Below are positions 52,300-64,000 of a stretch of DNA of 64,000 nucleotides, in pieces. The position numbers were made by a program, and so were the translations under genes. The notes beneath the pieces were generated by a model, which did not search any database, had not been told where the DNA came from, and saw only the letters and a program-made list of their open reading frames with translations. How positions within the stretch are numbered: position 1 is the stretch's first letter; each line of letters starts with the position of its first letter. Source of the stretch: Acanthornis magna (lineage: Eukaryota > Chordata > Aves > Passeriformes > Acanthizidae); contig JAWUZG010000138.1 of NCBI GenBank assembly GCA_036785705.1, positions 3,286,501 to 3,350,500 on the forward strand, read 5' to 3'.

Positions 52300-52690
52300 A
52301 CTTTTTGGAGCGTGGTCAGCGGGGATGAGCCTCTGCCACGGGCAGAGCCGGGATTGCTCCGGGGGAGGATGTGGCCTGTCCCTGTCCGTGTCCCGTGCTT
52401 TGATCCCTGCTCAGACACGGAGCTTGTCCGTGTCCTGCCGGGCTGCAGAGCCAGGCTGAGCCCCAGGCCGTGCCAGCCGCGGCTGTGCCACGCTCCGAGC
52501 GGGAAGCAGCGGGGATCTGGCAGGGATGCTCGGGACGGGAGCTCGGCTTATGCAAAGCAAACGTTTCCTGCTGATCGCAGCGGCAGAGGCCAAACGGCAG
52601 CCGCTGCTCCAGAGGCACCCTGGGGACGGAGCAGATGTGGCTGCTGGGATATGCCACCGCCGAGCCCTGTCCCGGCTCGGAGCCCTCTGC
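52300..52690. promoter_or_regulatory. Small intronic CpG-rich patch
   Basis: CpGs are frequent from about 52.30 to 52.69 kb (for example GGCCGTGCCAGCCGCGGCTG), next to an AT-rich piece with CTTATCAG and TTATAAATGG at 52190-52260. It is a candidate regulatory element only. Confidence 0.3.
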
Positions 52691-53125
52691 ACGGGCTGAC
52701 CCTGGCAGCAAATGCTCTCTCTTCCCTATTGAAAAGTGGGGGGATGTGTTCGGTGCAATCACGAACGTGCTGCAAATAAATCATCCTGGTGAGGTTGGAT
52801 CTGGGGGCTGTGAACCCCCCGTGTGTTGGGGCTGGAGTGTCCTGTGCCCAGGCAGCTGTGCCAGAGCTCGCCAGGAAAAGCTGGATGTTGCATTTGATGG
52901 GTTCTGGACTTGCTTTGGGGTTATTTCTGCTCTTTGACGTCAACAAGGGGCAAAAAGCCCTCTGCAAAGCCAGGCAGGTAACCAAACTGTTCTGGTCATC
53001 CTGACCCACAACTTCCTTTGCTCTGGACATCTCCCAAGACAAAGCTGGTGGGGGAAAAAACTCAACACAGCTTCCTGAAATCCCCCAGAAAGTCCTCAAT
53101 AAAACTCTGCTTGCCCAGTCCAACC

Positions 53126-53231
53126 ACAGGATGGGAACCATGAAGGCTTTTGAGGTGGAGGTGATTAATGCAAGGTAGAGGAATCACCTAAATTTAGTAA
53201 GGGACACCAGAAACTCCCTGGAATGAAATCC
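53126..53231. repeat. Direct repeat, copy A (partner at 55106-55216)
   Basis: This about 106-bp segment contains TGAAGGCTTTTGAGGTGGAG, GATTAATGCA and AAGGGACACCAG, then ACTCCCTGG and ATGAAATCC. It matches a segment 1,980 bp to the right over its whole length, with a small indel in the middle. The similarity stops at both edges. Confidence 0.93.
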
Positions 53232-55105
53232 TGCAGTCCCATAATAAGTGCAAGAGCCTCCAAAACCACTGTATTAAAAAGCAGGGCATCACAAGAGGGA
53301 GGCAGGAGAGATTTAGGGCCAAAAAGGCATCAACCCTCCAAGGCCACAAAAATCCGTCTCCCATCCCTAAGGGTGAGGGTGGGATACATCAGGAATACAG
53401 AGACAAATTTGTGTGCCCAGCTGCTCCCAATTCATAGGTCAGGTGGAAACCCCAGAATCCTGGGAGTGCTTTTACAGGCAGGACCCTGCAGGCACTGGGG
53501 ATTCCAGAGCCCTTTGGGTGCATTTTGCTCCATCCCTGGAGAGGCAGCACGTCCCCCTGGGCAGGCACAGGGAGTTTGTGAGGCGAGGACAGTGGAGGCT
53601 GAATAAGGATGACATGATTTGGCCCAGAAAGAGGAGGGCAGAGATTAGCCGTGGACAAGCTCAAGGGAAGGCAAGTGTCCAACCCAGAGTGCCAAGCCTG
53701 GTTTTGTTTTAGCCTTAACTGCGCTTTTTTGTTTGTTTGTTTGTTGGTGTAAAAACCTTTCTGTTGGAAATCAGTTTAACTTTAAGCTTCCTGAGAATAA
53801 AAGCCTGTGAGAAAGCTCTGCCCATGCGAGGCTCCCTTGGGAGGCTACAATGGGAGTCTCAGCAGCTTATGGGCCCAAATTTCTATGGCTACAGCACCCA
53901 TCTGCTCAGCAATATAGATACCCCTGCTCGTGCAGCTCCCCATGCAGCACAATCTGCTGGGAGCTGCACCAGGATGGGCTGGAAAGGACCTGCAGCTCCA
54001 TGGATGGCACCTGGAGCCACGGGGAGTCCAGCCCTCACAAGGTCTGGTGCAGTTGCTGGTGAGGCTGCCCCAGTTGCCGTTTCCCTGGGTGCAATGCAAC
54101 AATGATGCTTTGTGCCTTTCTTAGCCCAAATGATTTACACAGCCCCTCCTTTACTCCCTCTAAATGGGGAAACTGAGGCCCAAGACAAACCTGGATATCA
54201 GAAATGATGGACATTCCTGTTGTCATCAAGAGGTATTGGAAAGTACCATCCCAGAGCAGCTCCAAAATCCACCTGTGAGCCTTGCCTGGACTGAGCCACA
54301 GGCAGTGTCGTCTGTCCTGCCAGGGCCAGACATCAACGTCTGTACCACTGTGGAAAGGATGGTACACCATGGGGATCTGGCTCTGGCCCCCAGGGGATCC
54401 TCTGTGGGATCCTGGGGATCCTGCAGGGGCAGCTTGGCAATCCTGCCCAGAGCCTCCCAGCTCACGTTGGCGATGTGGCTGTTTTTCAAGGCAAGAAGGG
54501 ATGGGCGCTTGCATCCTTCCCCATCCCTCTGGAACAGATGAGCAGGGAGGACACTGGGGACACTCAAGAGTCCTCTTCTCCTCACAGAGGGACTTGCAAA
54601 GCCACTGAGTTCCTCTGTCTGACTCCCACCCCACCACAGTGCCCGGAGCCGAAGGGGCAAAGGGTGCATTGGATGTGTCCCTGTGTGCCCTGGTCCCTGC
54701 CAGCTCTGCCAGTCCCACCCACACTGCGCTTCCCACTGCTGCAGCCAGAGCCTCTGTCCCACTCAGGATAAACATCTGCAAAGCCCTGAACCACCACGGG
54801 AGAGGAGAAGACAGAAAGGACATCTCCCATCATCCCAGTCCTTCCTGGTCAGGTGAGTCCTGGCCACTGTGAGCCATTGTCAGCCCCTGGTGGCCCAGAC
54901 CTTGCCCGGGCTCCCTGCTCTGCCATGCCTTGGCCCTGCAGACAGGCACTGGGGGCTGCTTGCTCTCCACTCTCCAGGGGGACAGAGCCAAAGTCACCAC
55001 CAGCGTGACCCTTTGCCCCATTTGGAGGCCAAGGGGAATGGGGAGGAATCATCTCATGGTGCTCCCCAACATCCCACTGTGCCACCCTGGGGAAAATGGT
55101 TACAG

Positions 55106-55216
55106 ACAGGATGGGAACTGTGAAGGCTTTTGAGGTGGAGTTGATTAATGCAGAGTAAAGAAAAGGGATCACCTGAATTTAATAAGGGACACCAGGAACT
55201 CCCTGGCATGAAATCC
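55106..55216. repeat. Direct repeat, copy B (partner at 53126-53231)
   Basis: This is the same orientation and order of motifs as copy A, starting ACAGGATGGGAAC. It has five extra bases between GATTAATGCA and ATCACCT. It could be a local duplication or two copies of an unnamed dispersed repeat. Confidence 0.93.
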
Positions 55217-58013
55217 CTCACATCCCTCTGTGGGAGCAGAGCGAGAGGAGTTCGCTGTGTGGGAGGATCTGATTTCCCTGGCTGTGATGAGGGTGGAGGG
55301 GGCCCGTTTGCTGTTTTAGCAAGCACTGCCCTGCAAATGCCTCCCTGGACCACCACGGAGGTGATAAAGCCCCAGGTTTGTCCGGAAGGAAGTTTTTCAT
55401 TGGGAGTGTTTGGCAGGCGCTGCTCTCAGAGTTCCTGGTCAACTCCTTGTCTGAGGTGAAGTTTCCTTTCCGCTGAATAAGAAACTTGCTCGGAAATTGC
55501 TCTGACATGAGACACATCCCAGCCTGGGAACCCTTCGGCAGTGGAGCAGAGCCTGTCCAACACCAGGCTCCCCGTGCTGCCTGTGCCAAATCCCCTATCT
55601 GGGAACACAATGTGTTTCCTTTCTCTCCCTGCACTCACTCCTGGCTTTGTTAAATGCTCTCAAGGCATCGCAGAGGGCCAAAACCCGAGCGGCACCCAGC
55701 ACCTGCAGCCAGCGCTGACGTCAGGCACACGTGCAGGTGCCGGGAGCATCTCCTGGCTCCACGGGGAAAGGGCTGTGGAGATCCAGAGCCTGCACTGGGA
55801 ATGGAGCCTGGAGTTCTCCAAGTGCCTGTCAGCAGGATGCAACCTGGCCTTGTCCAGCAGTGTTCATCCAAGGCAAAGGCAAAGGTGTTTTATGCAAACT
55901 AAAGCGAAGGGGCTTGTCCAGGTTGGTTCTCAGCACTCTAAATAACAGCACAACTCCCGAGAAACTGCGGAATTGTGTCTGTTCTATTTTAGTGACGCTG
56001 TTAAATCTGTTTGAAGACCCTGCCTGCCTTTTCCTGTATCCACACAAGCTCACCAGGAGCTGAGCTCTGACAGCGTTTCAGTTCAGACCTTTTCCAGCTG
56101 CAATTTCCTCTCGCAGGAGAGCTGGAAGCTGCATCAGGACAAACTGGGTTGGAGACAGGGGGCTTGGGCTAGATCAGTGCTGAGCACACAGAGCCAGCCC
56201 AAGGCACTGGAGAGAGGCAGGATGGAGAACAGACCTCCAAGCTCATCTCCAAGCTGTGTCCTCCCTGGAGCACTCCCGCTCCCAGGAGCCCAAAGCCCAA
56301 AGCCAAAGCCAAGGCCGAGCTCTGCGTGGATGAGTTCTTTGCCAGGTAAAGCTGATGGGAACCTGAAGCTGTGGAAAGCTCTCAGGGGCAGATCCCTGGA
56401 GAACACCTCCTTGGTATAAGCCCTGTCCTCTCCATGTGCGGCACTGGGATCTTGCAAGGAGCGATAAAGAAAAATTCGATCTGGCTGGCAAAAAACGTTC
56501 CCGTGGGAAATTTTGACTTTCTGTCAGAAACTCCAGAGCATTTCTTTTTCAGCCCCAAATAAGCATGAATAGGAACAAAGATTCAGTTTTGGCAGGGGGA
56601 ATGGGCTTACCAAAGAAAACACCCAAATTTTTAAGCAAAGCAGACACATTCTATAATTTTTCTCCTTGGATGAAAAGAAAAAGAAAATAGAACCAACGAT
56701 TTTCCAGAAAAGGAAAAAGTAAATTCAGTGGGGAAAAAATAATTACAATGAGCTCTCCTACCGCTACTCGATGCAAATGCGGCTGGTTTGGCTAATTCAC
56801 CTTTCCCTCGCAGGGTTGCTCAGGACGCTCTGGCCGCTCTGCCTTCCCTCTGCAGCGCTGGAAGGAGCCTCCAGCGTGCAGCGGCAGCAGCGGCAGCAAT
56901 TCCCCGCTCGTCCCTGGCCCCTGCCCGGCGCAGGCGGGTCCGCAGCCCCCGCTGACCCGGGGCCTGACTTTCTCTCGGGATTTGGGAGAGAAACCAGGGT
57001 GGGCCGATGGTCATGAGCGAGTGGGTGCGAGTTGAATGGCGTTATTGTGATCTTTATCTGGGGGGATTATTCCAGGCGGTGTGGGCTTGGCAGGGCAGCC
57101 CGGGTTTTTGGCCGTGGCTGGTGCTACAGACTGATAGGTGCGGCCCCGGGGAAGGCGCAGCAGGATCGGGCTGCGGAAAATTGTTTTACGGTAGCTTCAT
57201 CCTTGCAAAACATTCACTTCCCAGCAAAGTCGCTGGAAAAGGAAAAAACAGAGCGATTTTCGTTTGCAGAAGTCTGACGCGGCTAAGACTGCACATGGTC
57301 TGAAATGCAAAGCCTGGCATAAAAGTGACATATTTTACTGGAAACTGGGAACTTGTTTCCCTTTTATTGGAAATAAATTGGAAGGGAGAAGGATGGTAAG
57401 AGCACGGCGCCAGCACAGTAACTGAACAGAAGCGTTTTCAGGAGCATTTGGGGACCCTGCAGAGTAGACCGGGGGTCCAATAGCACCTCGAGACCGCACC
57501 AAAATTTACGACATCGCTGATAGCGGTGACTCTGCAGGCACGGAGCTCGTCCCTGCCGGGGAGCGGGGGCTGAGGCTGGAAAAGCCGGACCCCTCCTGCC
57601 CCCCCGGCCTCGCTGCCGGGCAAGAGACAGCGCCGGGAAATCAGCGAGACGCGGAGCCGCGTCCCCGAACGCTGCCGGGCAGCGGCACCCGCGGGGCGGA
57701 GGAAAAGCAAACCCGGAGATAACCTCGGCAGCCGAGTGGCACCCACCGCTCTCCCTCGGGACGAGGCATCTCCCGACGGGAACAGCAGCCCGGGGGAGCG
57801 GGGGCTCCGCAGCGGGGCCGAGCATCGCCCCGAGGCTGCCGGGACCCCGCGGCCGCCCCCGGAGCCGCCACCGCCTGTGGCCCGGTGCCGCCGGGCCGCG
57901 GAGCGAGCCCCTTTCCTCGCCAGATAACCCGCCTCGGCCGTGCCTCCCTGGTGGAGACGCCGGCGAAGGAATTGCGCTCTCTGAAGGGACACATCTGATT
58001 ATGATTTGGGGAA
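55217..58013. other. Proximal intron, unique sequence
   Basis: No gene is seen. AT-rich stretches at about 56460-56780 give way to the CpG-rich domain. A short CCAAAG/CCAAGG run is at 56284-56315. The long minus-strand frame across 57364-58515 reflects high GC. Confidence 0.55.
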
Positions 58014-58121
58014 GAAAAAAAAAAAAAGAAAAGAAGGAAAAGAAAACAAAAAAAAGGGGGGGGAAACAAAACAAAACAAAAACCAAAAAAAAACAAAAAA
58101 AGGGAAGAGGAAAAAAAAAAA
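58014..58121. repeat. A-rich low-complexity tract
   Basis: About 108 bp are almost wholly A and G with AAAAC runs, inside the CpG-rich domain. On the NTN1 sense strand it is a long T/C tract about 1.6 kb past the donor. It has no target-site duplication or element body that would mark a retroposon tail. Confidence 0.85.
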
Positions 58122-58740
58122 TAAGGCGGCCACCCCCAGCCGCTCGGCGAGGGATTTTTCCTATCGTCTGAGCTGCAAATATTTTGGAAGACGGGGCCGT
58201 GTTTTCCGTGTAAACAAGGCTGCGGCGGCGGCGGGCGGCGGGGCCGGGACTGTGCTCCGCGGGGCCGGGAGGTCCCGGCGCGGAGAGCCGAGCCCAGTCC
58301 GGGGCATCGCAGCCTCCGGGACCGGCTCCCCACGGGCACAGGGCTGAGCACCGGCCCCCGAAACCGCGAGGAGAGGAGCGGCAGCGCACGGGGATCCCGC
58401 TGGGAAGCGGGGGTGGAAGATCGGAGGGAACATTCGGCGGGATGTGTGGGGACTCACGGGAAAGAGTTCCCCAAACCCTTAACCCTTCTCCACCCCGGGC
58501 AGAGGGGAGGCACACTCCGTCCCCGCCCGGGACAGCCAGGACGGCGCGTGTTTCTCTCTCGAGATGGAACGAACCGGCTGCTGCCCGGTTCTCATTCGGC
58601 GCCGGGGCTCCTTCAAGTCCCCGCCGCCGCCTTCCAGGGCCGCCCGCACCCTCTGAGGATGCAGGGAAGCGAGCCGCAGGCTTTGCCGAGCTTCTCTCCC
58701 CTGTTCCCGGCCGCCTTTCCCCGCCGGGGAGGGCCAGAGC

Positions 58741-58785
58741 CCGTCCCCGTCCCCGTCCCCGTCCCCGTCCCCGTCCCCGCCCCGG
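58741..58785. repeat. Hexanucleotide repeat (CCCCGT)n, about seven copies
   Basis: CCGTCCCC repeats through 58785. The NTN1 sense strand reads (GGGGAC)n, with consecutive G4 runs, about 0.9 kb inside the intron from the first donor. Confidence 0.95.
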
Positions 58786-59588
58786 CCCCGTCCCATCCGG
58801 ACGGCTTTGCGGCTTTGCGGCGCCTCCGAGCCCGCGTCCCGGGGAGGAGAGCGGGGCCGCCGGCGAGCTCCGGGATCCCCGGACCGGAGCCGAGCCATGC
58901 GCTGCGGGCCCCCGGCCGGGACCTGCCCTGGACGGGAGACACCGTCCGGCCAGCCAGGGCCCCTCCGCGCTCCTCCGGACACGAACGGCGTTTTACCGGA
59001 CTTCTGAGTGCCCCTTGTCCCCTCTCCTGAGCTCCTTGGTTTTTCCTGCCTCGCGTTTCCCAGCTTCCCCTTGCTCTGCCTATCGGAGTCCCCCGGTAAT
59101 CCCCTCCTGCGCCGCCGGGTGCCTCGGTGTCCCCTGTGTTGTCCCGGGTGCCTCCAGCGTCCCCCGTCCCACGCCTCCGCGACTCTCGGTATTCCCTAAC
59201 CCAAATTCCTGTGCCCTGCCCGGTCGTCCCGGGTTCCGCGTGCCCGCTGCTTTACACCTGGAGGTCCCTCGGTGTTGTCACCAGCGCGTTCCCGGCTACC
59301 TCAGTGTCCCTTGCCTAGAGCTGCCGGGAGCCTCGGTGTCCCATCCCCTGCGCTCCCGAGAGCCTTCACATCCCTGCTCCGCGCTTCGGGGCCCCTCGGT
59401 GTCCCGCCTTTTGTCCTACGCTCTCCGGTACCTCAGTGTCCTCTTCCTGTCCCGTTCTCCATCTGCCTGCGTGTCCCTGAACAGCTCCCCGTGTCCCTGG
59501 TTGTCCCCGCGCTGCTCGGCGTGTCCCTGGATGTCCCCGTGCCTCTCGGTGCCGTCCCCCGCGGCTCCTCCGCTCTGCCCTCCCTCTA

Positions 59589-64000
<4,412 letters not shown>

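Noticed and set aside
57364..58515. 383-codon minus-strand open frame
   Set aside because: It crosses an A/G-rich low-complexity tract (giving a Phe/Leu run) and CpG-rich DNA and resembles no family. It lies within the NTN1 intron.

Overview
The window is vertebrate nuclear DNA, almost certainly from a bird. It holds the 5' half of one gene, NTN1 (netrin-1), on the minus strand, and I found no other protein-coding gene. Two exons are unambiguous. The first coding exon (59675-60698) encodes the signal peptide, the laminin N-terminal domain and the first laminin-type EGF module. The second (7459-7647) encodes exactly the second laminin-EGF module. The splice sites and phases agree: phase 1 on both sides of the second exon. 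The residues that separate netrin-1 orthologues, such as the start MPRRGAE and the segment [10 protein letters not shown], match the bird form as I know it from chicken. The exons for the third EGF module and the C-terminal netrin-like domain lie beyond the left edge.

Layout, left to right: 1-7458 is the 5' part of the intron after the second coding exon. 7459-7647 is that exon. 7648-59674 is one intron of 52,027 bp. 59675-60698 is the first coding exon. 60699-64000 is the 5' untranslated and upstream region, inside a broad CpG-rich domain that starts near 56.8 kb. The transcription start and any non-coding first exon could not be fixed.

The big intron carries many GC-rich tandem arrays: units of 56/57, 73, 16, 20, 17, 60, 6, 31, 5, 32, 19, 45 and 20 bp. 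Six of them sit between 31.0 and 39.8 kb. Such arrays and the high GC suggest a small, GC-rich avian chromosome (inference). The arrays produce long periodic open frames in several frames that are not genes. The part of the intron nearest the first exon (about 41-53 kb) differs. It has AT-rich blocks full of TAAT cores, a duplicated 45-bp AT-rich element, and CpG-dense islands far from the main one. It is the best candidate for regulatory DNA.

I found no undescribed gene system. The strongest leads are the intronic CpG islands as possible internal promoters, the homeodomain-type blocks, a 110-bp direct repeat pair near 53.1 and 55.1 kb, a two-unit higher-order minisatellite, and G-quadruplex-capable microsatellites of opposite strand polarity.
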